In this document: piece by piece, positions 57,606 through 64,000 of the stretch
Layout: each line of letters begins with the position of its first letter
Position numbering within the stretch: the first letter of the stretch is position 1
NCBI RefSeq assembly: GCF_001514125.1
Contig: NZ_KQ948558.1
Coordinates: forward strand, 248,001 to 312,000
Length of the DNA: 64,000 nucleotides
Direction: 5' to 3'
Origin: Streptomyces longwoodensis
Lineage (GTDB): Bacteria; Actinomycetota; Actinomycetes; Streptomycetales; Streptomycetaceae
Translations under genes and position numbers: made by a program
The notes under the pieces: generated by a model
Databases searched by the model: none
Seen by the model: the letters and a program-made list of their open reading frames with translations, nothing else
What the model was told of the DNA's origin: nothing

Positions 57606-58802
57606 CTACCGGGCGAACCGTACGGGCAGGCTCTGCGGGCCGCGGATCATCATGCCCTGCCGCCAGGTGAGCGCGGCCGGATCGACGTCGAGCGCGAGGT
57701 CCGGACAGCGCTCCAGCAGGGTCCGGACGACGATGCGGGCCTCCAGACGGGCGAGGGGTGCTCCCAGGCAGTAGTGGATGCCGTGGCCGAAGGCCAGGTG
57801 GCCGCGGGCGTCGCGGGTGATGTCGAAGCGGTCCGGCGCGGCGAAGCGCGTCGTGTCCCGGTTGGCGTCGGCCAGGGCGACCAGCACGAGTTCGCCCCCG
57901 CCGGGGATCTCGGTGCCGCCGAGGGTGACGGGCTCCGTGGTGAAGCGGTAGGTCGGGGTCTCCAGGGGGCCCTCGTAGCGCAGCATCTCCTCGACGGCCT
58001 GCTCGGTCAGGTCCAGGTCGGCGCGCAGCGCGGCGAGTTGGTCGGGGTGGGTGAGCAGGGCCAGGACGCCGCCGGCGATGAGGTTGACCGTGGTCTCGTG
58101 GCCCGCGACCAGCAACAGCCACGCCATGCCGACCAGTTCGTCCTGCGACAGGCCGTCCGGGTCGTTGCGCGAGCCCTCGATCAGGGCGCTCATCAGGTCG
58201 TCGCCCGGGTGCCGGCCCTTCTCCTCCACCAGCTCCCGCATGTACTGGGCCATCGCGTCGGCGGCGGCCTTGCGCACCGCGCGGTCGGTGGCGCTGAGCG
58301 CGTCGTTCGACCAGGCGCGGAACGGCGCCCGGTCCAGGTCGGGCACCCCGAGGAGGTCGCAGATCACCGTGATGGGCAGCGGGAACGCCAGCGCCTCCAC
58401 GAGGTCGGCCCGCCCGTCGGGCGCGGCGAGCATCCGGTCCAGGAGCAGGTCGGTGGTCTTCTGGATGCGCGGGGCGAGGTCGTCGACGCGGCGCGGGGTG
58501 AACTCGCGGGCGACGACCTTGCGCAGGCGCGTGTGGTCCGGCGGGTCGACCCGGAGCATGTGCCGGCCCGCCGAGACCGTCCCCAGACCGAGGTGCGGGG
58601 ACGCCTTGTCCCAGTCCTTGGAGAGCCGGGGGTCGGTGAGCGCCGCGCGGCCGGCCTCGTGGCCGACGACGAGCCAGGCCTCGGTGCCGCCCTCGGGCAT
58701 CCGGATCCGGTGCACGGGGCCCTGGGCCCGTAAGCGGGCGTAGACGGGGAACGGGTCGCGGGTGAAGGACTCACCGAGCGCGGCGAGATCGACGATGCTC
58801 AT
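57606..58802 (-). CDS. Cytochrome P450 (CYP105/CYP107-like)
   Basis: 398 residues. The I-helix is LLLVAGHETTVN (acid/Thr pair present), the K-helix ExxR is EEMLRYEGP, the haem loop is LAFGHGIHYCLGAPLARLEARI (Cys ligand near 348), and DPPDHTRLRKVV sits in the C-helix. A normal monooxygenase type that would need ferredoxin and reductase; neither is adjacent. Substrate unknown. ATG 58802 after GAGGTGATTCCG. Confidence 0.88.
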   Translation of the reverse strand: MSIVDLAALGESFTRDPFPVYARLRAQGPVHRIRMPEGGTEAWLVVGHEAGRAALTDPRLSKDWDKASPHLGLGTVSAGRHMLRVDPPDHTRLRKVVAREFTPRRVDDLAPRIQKTTDLLLDRMLAAPDGRADLVEALAFPLPITVICDLLGVPDLDRAPFRAWSNDALSATDRAVRKAAADAMAQYMRELVEEKGRHPGDDLMSALIEGSRNDPDGLSQDELVGMAWLLLVAGHETTVNLIAGGVLALLTHPDQLAALRADLDLTEQAVEEMLRYEGPLETPTYRFTTEPVTLGGTEIPGGGELVLVALADANRDTTRFAAPDRFDITRDARGHLAFGHGIHYCLGAPLARLEARIVVRTLLERCPDLALDVDPAALTWRQGMMIRGPQSLPVRFAR

Positions 58803-59160
58803 GCGCGGAATCACCTCTCGGGCGGGAACCTCCGCCCATGGTGCCTTCGCGGCGGCGCCGGTCCCGCACGAACGGTGCACATCGGCCGACTCCGGACGCG
58901 GAGTTGGCCGATCGGCGCCGGGCCCGGCCGATCGCCGCACGGCACGGCCGGCCCGTTCGGGCCCGGCCGCGGGGCAGCAGCAGGCGGCGGGCGGGCCCGC
59001 GCACCGGCTCCCGTGCTCCGTCCGGCCGATCCCGCTCCCCCCTTCGAGGCACGCGGCGGGGCCTCCCCCTGCCGACCCGGGCCGATGATCCGACGATCGT
59101 CAAGCAGCAGCCGTACCTGCCGCCCGGCGCCACGGCGTTCCTCGACGGGAGAGTCCATAC
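58803..59160. other. Gene-free 358-base divergent intergenic region
   Basis: It separates the P450 and the amidase, so it should hold both promoters. Visible: a GGCCGATCG direct repeat (around 58907-58933) and a perfect 10-bp palindrome GACGATCGTC (59092-59101), 60 bases before the amidase start. No gene seen. Confidence 0.55.
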
Positions 59161-60321
59161 GTGAACTGGGTACAGATGGCCGCCGCGGCCGTCACCGGGG
59201 TGTTCGCCCTGCAGGGAGCCCCCGGGCCGGCCGTGCCGTCCGACGGTCCCCGCCCCGTCGCCGCGCACAGCCAGACCCGGGCGCTGCCCGTCGCCCCGGG
59301 CCAGCGCGATGCCGCCGTACGGCTGTCGGCGACGCGTCCCTTCAGCCTGCTCGGCGTGACTTGGGACGACCCCCGGGCCCGGCTCACCGGCACGGCCGAG
59401 TTCCGTACCCGCAGCGCCGTCTCGGGCCAGTGGTCCGGCTGGTCGGCGCTCGACGCGGACGACGGCCCCGGTGACGCCTCGGCCCGCCGGGGCGGTACCT
59501 CGGCGGTGTGGGCCGGGCCGTCCGACGGCGCGGAGGTCCGCATCGGGGTCGACTCCGACACGACGGCCGTGCTGCCCGCCGGGCTGCGGCTGGACCTGAT
59601 CGACCCGGGCGGGGGCACCCCGAGCACCCCAGTCACCCCGGTCACTCCGGCCGCCGGCAGCCCGGCGCAGCCCGCCGACGGCGGTACGGGGACGCTGGGC
59701 GCCGTGCGGCCTGCCATCACCTCACGGGCCGGATGGGGCGCGGACGAGTCGATCAGCCCGGCGGCCCCGCAGTACCTCCCCGGCGGCAAGGTCAAAGCGG
59801 TCGTGGTCCACCACACCGCCGGCAGCAACGCCTACGCCTGCGCCGACGCCCCCGCCGTCGTACGGGGCATCTACGCCTACCACGTACAGCAGTTGGGCTG
59901 GCGGGACATCGGCTACAACTTCCTGGTCGACAAGTGCGGCACGCTCTACGAGGGCCGCAAGGGCGGTGTCGACCGGCCGGTGCTCGGCGCCCACGCGTAC
60001 GGCTTCAACACCGAGACGTCCGGGATCGCGGTGCTCGGCACGTACACCACTGCCGCGCCGGGCGAGGCGGTGACGTCGGCGGTGGCCCGCCTCGCCGCCT
60101 GGAAGCTCGGCCTGTACGGCGTCAGCCCGACCGGCACCACCACGCTCACCGCGGGCGCCGACGGCACCAACTACTTCGGGAAGGCGTGGACCCTGGGCAC
60201 CCGCCTCAGCATGCCGACCATCCACGGCCACCGCGACGGCTACAACACCCAGTGCCCCGGCGACGCCCTGTACGCCGAGCTCACCCGCATCCGGACCCTG
60301 GCCGCGCAGGCGGCGGGCTGA
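59161..60321 (+). CDS. Secreted PGRP-type N-acetylmuramoyl-L-alanine amidase
   Basis: 386 residues. A signal-type N-terminus (NWVQMAAAAVTGVFALQGAPG) is followed by a beta-rich region of unknown role to about 175. The peptidoglycan-recognition amidase domain (180-380) carries zinc-ligand candidates in VVHHTAG (His), HGHRDGYNTQCPGD (His and Cys) and the DIGYNFLVDKCGTLYEGR core. It should cut the amide between muramic acid and L-Ala, or only bind peptidoglycan. GTG 59161 after GGGAGAGTCC. Confidence 0.88.
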   Translation: MNWVQMAAAAVTGVFALQGAPGPAVPSDGPRPVAAHSQTRALPVAPGQRDAAVRLSATRPFSLLGVTWDDPRARLTGTAEFRTRSAVSGQWSGWSALDADDGPGDASARRGGTSAVWAGPSDGAEVRIGVDSDTTAVLPAGLRLDLIDPGGGTPSTPVTPVTPAAGSPAQPADGGTGTLGAVRPAITSRAGWGADESISPAAPQYLPGGKVKAVVVHHTAGSNAYACADAPAVVRGIYAYHVQQLGWRDIGYNFLVDKCGTLYEGRKGGVDRPVLGAHAYGFNTETSGIAVLGTYTTAAPGEAVTSAVARLAAWKLGLYGVSPTGTTTLTAGADGTNYFGKAWTLGTRLSMPTIHGHRDGYNTQCPGDALYAELTRIRTLAAQAAG

Positions 60322-60330
60322 CCCACGCTC

Positions 60331-60771
60331 TCAGGTGCTGCTGCCGCAGGACGACGAACTCCCGCACGACGAGGAGCTGCTGCCGCAGGACGACGAACTG
60401 CCGCACGACGACGGGCTGCTGCCACAGGACGAGGAGCCGGAGCCGCACGAGGCGTGGTGCGAGGAGTCGTGCCCGTGGTGCCCGTGGTGGGATCCATGGG
60501 AGGAGCTGTAGGAGCCCCCGGACGTCTCCGCCACGTACCAGGACGTGCCGAGGACCGTCCCCGTGTCCGGGCCCTCCCCCGGCCCGGACGTACCCCCCAC
60601 CCGCGGTGCGTCCGAGGGCCACATGCCGGGACCGCGGCGGGCTCCCCCCGGCCCGCCGCGCAGGCCCGGATACGTCCGGGCCCGCCGCCGGGCCCTGCGC
60701 GCCGACCGCACGGTCCCGACGACGGCCAGGACCACCAGGACCGCTCCCACCACCACGAGCGCAAGAACCAT
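60331..60771 (-). CDS. Membrane-anchored protein with Cys/Ser/Gly repeat tail
   Basis: 146 residues. An N-terminal helix (MVLALVVVGAVLVVLAVVGTV) is followed by an Arg-rich stop-transfer, a Pro/Gly-rich middle, a His cluster (SSHGSHHGHHGHDSSHHAS), and a tail in which Cys-Gly-Ser-Ser units repeat about seven times (CGSGSSSCGSSPSSCGSSSS, and on). His and Cys together suggest metal binding or disulfide cross-linking. GGGGGAGACGTC precedes ATG 60771. Convergent with the amidase, 9 bases apart. Confidence 0.68.
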   Translation of the reverse strand: MVLALVVVGAVLVVLAVVGTVRSARRARRRARTYPGLRGGPGGARRGPGMWPSDAPRVGGTSGPGEGPDTGTVLGTSWYVAETSGGSYSSSHGSHHGHHGHDSSHHASCGSGSSSCGSSPSSCGSSSSCGSSSSSCGSSSSCGSST

Positions 60772-60878
60772 GACGTCTCCCCCTTCGCGCCGGGCGTCTG
60801 CACCGGCTGCTCCGAGGGTGCCCACCCCGGTGACCGCCCCAAGCCCTTCTTGAGCAAGCCCAGAGGTTCGGGGTGCGT

Positions 60879-61155
60879 TCAGGCGTCGTCGCCGCCGCTG
60901 CCCGTTCCCGGTTCCGCCTGCTCGCGGTGCATCGCCGCCTTCGTGTACGCCCGGCCTCGCGGGCGACCATCTCGCGCAGCAGCGGCTTGGCGAGCACCTC
61001 GGCGGGGTCCCGCAGGTCCGCCCGCACGGCACGCACGGCGACGCCCGTCTCGCGCAGTCGCTCGGCGGCGAGCTCGAGACGGGCGTCCTCGGCGTTGACC
61101 ACCAGGTCGTAGCCGTGTGCCGCGAGCTGCCTGGCCAGCTCGTACCACGGCGCGG
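60879..61155 (-). pseudogene. Remnant of an SDR-family dehydrogenase
   Basis: From 61155 the frame reads WYELARQLAAHGYDLVVNAEDARLELAAERLRETGVAVRAVRADLRDP, the first part of an SDR lacking its TGxxxGIG start. It runs into a C-terminal-like piece, then a frame change leads to YTKAAMHREQAEPGTGSGGDDA, a typical SDR end, stopping at 60879. The NAG, Ser and Tyr-x3-Lys parts are missing. It begins three bases after the catalase stop and has no start codon of its own. Confidence 0.7.
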
Positions 61156-61157
61156 AC

Positions 61158-62816
61158 CTACCGCGTGACCACGTGCCGTTCGTCGGGGACGCAGTGGGTC
61201 ATGGTCAGGCCCTCCACGTCGCGCGGCGGGTTCTCGCCCAGGTTGGCGAGCCGCTTGCGGTCCTCCTCGGAGAGGTCCTGGCCGGCCAGCGGCTCCAGGT
61301 GGGCGACGTCGGCCGGGGCGATGCCCAGGCCGTCGCCGACCCGGCGGCCCAGGTCGTTCTCGACCAGCAGGAAGTGCCAGACCATGCGCTCCTGCACCGG
61401 CCGGTCGCACTGGGACAGCATGGTCGTGAGGTTCTTGACCAGGTCGTCGCGCTCCCAGTCCTCCATCAGCAGGTAGCGCTGGCCGGCCTGGAGGTAGTCG
61501 TTGGTCAGCGGGATCCGCTTGCGGGTCAGCCGGCCCCGGATCTCCGGGCCCTGCTCGTCGTGCGTGGGGTACTGGGCCTCACGCAGCCCGCCGGTGATCG
61601 ACGGCTCGTAGTTGACGATCGGGTTCTCGCCGCCGCCGTCGACGTGGTAGGTCATCTGGCCGTCGCGCTGGTTGGTGCGCACCTCGGAGTTCTTGGCCTG
61701 GTTGACGGGCAGCTGGAGGTAGTTCGGGCCGACCCGGTAGCGCTGGGTGTCGCTGTAGGAGAAGGTGCGGCCGACCAGCATCTTGTCGTCGGAGAAGTCC
61801 AGGCCGTCGACGAGGACGCCGGTGCCGAAGGAGATCTGCTCGTTCTCGGCGAAGAAGTTCTCCGGCATCCGGTCGAGCACCATCCGGCCCACGGCCTTGG
61901 GCGGGAAGTCCTGCTCGGGCCAGGTCTTGGTGTCGTCCAGCGGGTCGAAGTCCAGCTCCGGGTGCTCGCCGTCGTCCATCATCTGCACGAGCAGTTCCCA
62001 CTCGGGGAAGTCGCCGCGGGCCACGGCCTCGTACAGGTCCTTGGTGGCGTGGCCGAGGGAGTCGGCCTGCACGTTCGCGGCGTCCTCCTCGGTCATGCTG
62101 CGCACGCCCTGCTTGGGCATCCAGTGGTACTTCACGAGCTTGGTGTCGCCCTGCTCGTTGACCCACTTGTACGTGTTGACGCCGAAGCCCTGCATGTGGC
62201 GGTAGTCGGCGGGGATGCCGCGCGGGCTGAACAGGTTGACCAGCATGTGCATCGACTCGGGCGTCTGCGACATGAAGTCGAAGATGCGCCGGGGCTGCTG
62301 CTCGAAGGTCACCGGGTCGGGCTTGAGGGCGTGGATGACGTCCGGGAACTTGATCGCGTCCCGGATGAAGAAGACGCCCAGGTTGTTGCCGACCAGGTCC
62401 CAGTTGCCGTCCTCGGTGTAGAACTTCACCGCGAAGCCCCGGGGGTCGCGGGCGGCCTCGGAGGAGTCCCGGCCGCCGATCACGGTGGAGAAGCGGACGG
62501 CGAGGTCGGTGCGCTTGCCCCGCTCCTGGAAGAGCTTGGCGCGCGTGTAGCGGGCGATGGGCTCGTCGCCCCAGGCGCCGTACGCCTCGAAGTAGCCGTA
62601 CGCGGTGACGCCGCGGGCGTGGACCACCCGCTCGGGGATGCGCTCGCGGTCGAAGTGGCTGATCTTCTCCAGGAACTGGTAGTTCTCCAGGGTGGCGGGG
62701 CCCCGGGCGCCGACGGTGCGCTGGTTCTGGTTGTCGTAGACGGGGTGTCCCTGCCGGTTGGTGAGCACCTCGCGGTCGTCACCGGGGGCGGGACCCTGGC
62801 TCGATACGTCCGTCAT
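61158..62816 (-). CDS. Haem catalase (monofunctional)
   Basis: 552 residues. The active-site signature FDRERIPERVVHARG contains the distal His; the proximal Tyr is in RTFSYSDTQRYRVGPNY. DPRGFAVKFYTEDGNWDLVGNN and the NRQGHPVYDNQNQRTVGARGPA opening complete the pattern. It degrades hydrogen peroxide in the cytoplasm. A candidate GNNT-N14-GGGTAC promoter lies about 95 bases upstream, fitting SigB-dependent catalase B of S. coelicolor. GAAGGAG before the ATG. Confidence 0.92.
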   Translation of the reverse strand: MTDVSSQGPAPGDDREVLTNRQGHPVYDNQNQRTVGARGPATLENYQFLEKISHFDRERIPERVVHARGVTAYGYFEAYGAWGDEPIARYTRAKLFQERGKRTDLAVRFSTVIGGRDSSEAARDPRGFAVKFYTEDGNWDLVGNNLGVFFIRDAIKFPDVIHALKPDPVTFEQQPRRIFDFMSQTPESMHMLVNLFSPRGIPADYRHMQGFGVNTYKWVNEQGDTKLVKYHWMPKQGVRSMTEEDAANVQADSLGHATKDLYEAVARGDFPEWELLVQMMDDGEHPELDFDPLDDTKTWPEQDFPPKAVGRMVLDRMPENFFAENEQISFGTGVLVDGLDFSDDKMLVGRTFSYSDTQRYRVGPNYLQLPVNQAKNSEVRTNQRDGQMTYHVDGGGENPIVNYEPSITGGLREAQYPTHDEQGPEIRGRLTRKRIPLTNDYLQAGQRYLLMEDWERDDLVKNLTTMLSQCDRPVQERMVWHFLLVENDLGRRVGDGLGIAPADVAHLEPLAGQDLSEEDRKRLANLGENPPRDVEGLTMTHCVPDERHVVTR

Positions 62817-62909
62817 GACTGCGGACTCCTTCGGCTCGTCCCCACGGGCAACGCGGGGTGCGGGGCCACTGGGGCAGTGGCCGCCGCCTGGTCACAGAGG
62901 GAGTCACGG

Positions 62910-62933
62910 GTACCCGATCGCCGCGGGCGAGTC
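62910..62933 (-). promoter_or_regulatory. Candidate stress-sigma (SigB-type) promoter of the catalase
   Basis: Minus strand GACT-N14-GGGTAC; the -10 is inside the palindrome GGGTACCC (62908-62915). Confidence 0.45.
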
Positions 62934-62980
62934 ACCTCGATCCGCACATTCCACGCGATCGGCGGGCGGGCCGGGTTCCC

Positions 62981-63346
62981 TCACGCCTCCAGCGCCTCGC
63001 TCAGGGTGGGGTAGCTGGGGATGACCAGGTCCAGGCCGACGAGCCGCATGGTCCGCAGGACCGCCTCGGTGGGCGCGGCCAGGCGCAGCCAGCCCCGGGC
63101 GCCGCGGGCCGCCCGGTCCGCACCGATGAGGAGGTTGATGCCGGTGGAGTCCATGAACGTGACGCCGCTGAGGTCGATCACGGTCCGGGGTGCTGTCGCC
63201 TCCCCGGGCACCGCCAGGGCCTGCGCCAGCGGTGCGCAGCTGTTGAGGTCGATCTCGCCGCGGGCGGCGACGATGAGCACGCCGTCGCGGCTGCGGCGGG
63301 AGACGGTCAGCCCGTTCGCGTCCGCCCATTCGTGGTTGTCTGCCAC
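62981..63346 (-). CDS. STAS-domain anti-sigma-factor antagonist
   Basis: 121 residues: LIVAARGEIDLNSCAPLAQAL, the phospho-Ser loop VTFMDSTGINLLIGADRAARG, and RTMRLVGLDLVIPSYPTLSEAL. Full STAS unit. GTG 63346 has GAGGAAA directly upstream. It is divergent from an RsbW-like ATPase gene with a 169-base gap, the only STAS/ATPase neighbour pair in the window, so these two may be partners. Confidence 0.84.
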   Translation of the reverse strand: MADNHEWADANGLTVSRRSRDGVLIVAARGEIDLNSCAPLAQALAVPGEATAPRTVIDLSGVTFMDSTGINLLIGADRAARGARGWLRLAAPTEAVLRTMRLVGLDLVIPSYPTLSEALEA

Positions 63347-63515
63347 ACTTTCCTCGTCAACGACACTCGGTGAATCTCCGGCCAGCACTTGCCGGTCGTA
63401 AGACTGCCCCCAACGCGGCGGGGATGCACCTGGGTGGCCCCGCCTTTTGCGCGGGCGCGACAGGGCACGTGCGCGGCACGTCGGCGGCAGGGAACGGGGT
63501 GACGAGGCGGTGGGG

Positions 63516-63977
63516 ATGGAGCCGGTTCTGCTCGGAGGGGACAGGGCCCCGGAACCCGGTGCGCCGCGGATGACGGCCGACCTGGAACCGGGCGGCGGCC
63601 GCATCGCCCACGCACGGCACCTCACCGCCGCCTTCCTGGACCGGGTGCGGGACGAGCACGGCGTCCCGGTGTCCCCGCGCGCCCAGCAGACCGCGGTGCT
63701 GGTGGTCAGCGAACTCGTCACCAACGCGCACAAGTACGCGCCCGGACCCGTCCTGCTGGACCTGCGGGTCACCGGTGACGCGGTGGACGTGGCGGTGTGG
63801 GACAGCGACCCGGTGCTGCCGGTGGCCCGCGACGCCGACCCCGGCCGGGTGGGCCAGCACGGGCTGGAGATCGTACGGGCCGTCGCGGACGGCTTCGAGG
63901 CCCGGCGCGAGGGGGCCGGCAAGCGCGTGGTCGCCCGGATCCGGCTGGTCGAGGAGGGCGGGGACAGCGCGCGGTGA
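63516..63977 (+). CDS. RsbW-like ATP-binding protein
   Basis: 153 residues with N-box VVSELVTNAHKYAPGPV and WDSDPVLPVARDADPGRVGQHGLEIV. Close paralogue of the protein at 37397. It lacks that protein's N-terminal Thr-rich part and starts at ATG 63516 (GAGGCGGTGGGG upstream) or ATG 63570. Probable kinase/anti-sigma partner of the divergent STAS protein. Confidence 0.76.
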   Translation: MEPVLLGGDRAPEPGAPRMTADLEPGGGRIAHARHLTAAFLDRVRDEHGVPVSPRAQQTAVLVVSELVTNAHKYAPGPVLLDLRVTGDAVDVAVWDSDPVLPVARDADPGRVGQHGLEIVRAVADGFEARREGAGKRVVARIRLVEEGGDSAR

Positions 63978-64000
63978 CGGGGCCGGTGGCACGCCGTGCG

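Noticed and set aside
1..64000. tRNA, rRNA, insertion sequences, integrases
   Set aside because: I looked for cloverleaf-like segments, transposase motifs and flanking repeats and saw none that I can support by eye.

Overview
The window looks like chromosomal DNA from a Streptomyces or close relative. GC content is very high (about 72%), there is strong G/C bias at third codon positions, GTG starts and GGAGG-type ribosome binding sites are frequent, and stop/start overlaps (ATGA/GTGA) are common. Gene families typical of the genus are dense: several sigma/anti-sigma/anti-anti-sigma parts, two SpoIIE-type phosphatases, a Ku protein, DUF5133, a histone H1-like coiled-coil protein and two P450s. 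I saw no tRNA, rRNA, insertion sequence, prophage or CRISPR array. The region reads as stress-response and accessory chromosome rather than core.

Layout. 1-0.5 kb: end of a polytopic membrane protein with a Cys-rich tail. 0.5-8.1 kb: a minus-strand locus matching the mycobacterial sigK locus in content and order (FAD oxidoreductase, DUF1365, UfaA1-type cyclopropane synthase, DUF1295, sigK, rskA), next to an MPT70/83-like fasciclin lipoprotein and a membrane-anchored molybdopterin oxidoreductase. Here the cyclopropane synthase and DUF1295 genes have collapsed into one short broken remnant, and a His/Trp-rich secreted protein sits in between. 8.3-12.4 kb: hydrolase, PAP2 phosphatase, phosphotransferase, Ku, STAS protein. 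12.5-18.3 kb: oxidoreductases, hydrolase and GNAT with MerR, MarR and TetR regulators, several with readable operators. 18.4-20.8 kb: a cis-prenyltransferase overlapping a DUF2236/MpaB-type oxygenase fused to EF-hands. 20.9-31.3 kb: XRE-cupin/PaiB pair, B3/B4 protein, DUF899, TetR/SDR cluster with one broken SDR, lipoprotein, an 11-residue-repeat protein, DUF5133, and a LexA paralogue. 31.4-41.2 kb: MFS exporter, Ser/Thr kinase, H1-like protein, thioesterase, RsbW-like ATPase, GH16-like protein, DMT transporter. 41.2-43.2 kb: one polypeptide joining an ECF sigma factor, a zinc-finger-like motif, a membrane helix and an extracellular CAP domain, divergent from a 29-residue membrane micropeptide. 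43.4-54 kb: SDR, CBS-BON protein, DUF1801, two divergent PAS/GAF/PP2C phosphatases, spore-photoproduct-lyase-family protein, orphan ctaD. 54-64 kb: DUF2231-Rieske protein divergent from a CYP152-type peroxygenase, two STAS proteins, a second P450, a PGRP amidase, a Cys/Ser-repeat membrane protein, an SDR remnant, catalase, and a STAS/ATPase pair.

Themes. (1) Signalling by partner switching: three RsbW-like ATPases, four STAS proteins and two PP2C phosphatases lie here without a SigB/SigF-type sigma gene. Candidate stress-sigma promoters (GNNT-N14/15-GGGTAC) precede several of these and other stress genes. (2) Oxidative and DNA-damage defence: Ku, catalase, LexA paralogue, photoproduct-lyase family, and redox proteins under MerR/MarR/TetR control. 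(3) Gene decay by internal deletion: three short-chain-dehydrogenase or lipid-modification loci are broken, and one coding segment is cut off by an in-frame stop. The two most unusual architectures are the prenyltransferase/MpaB-EF-hand pair and the sigma-CAP fusion.
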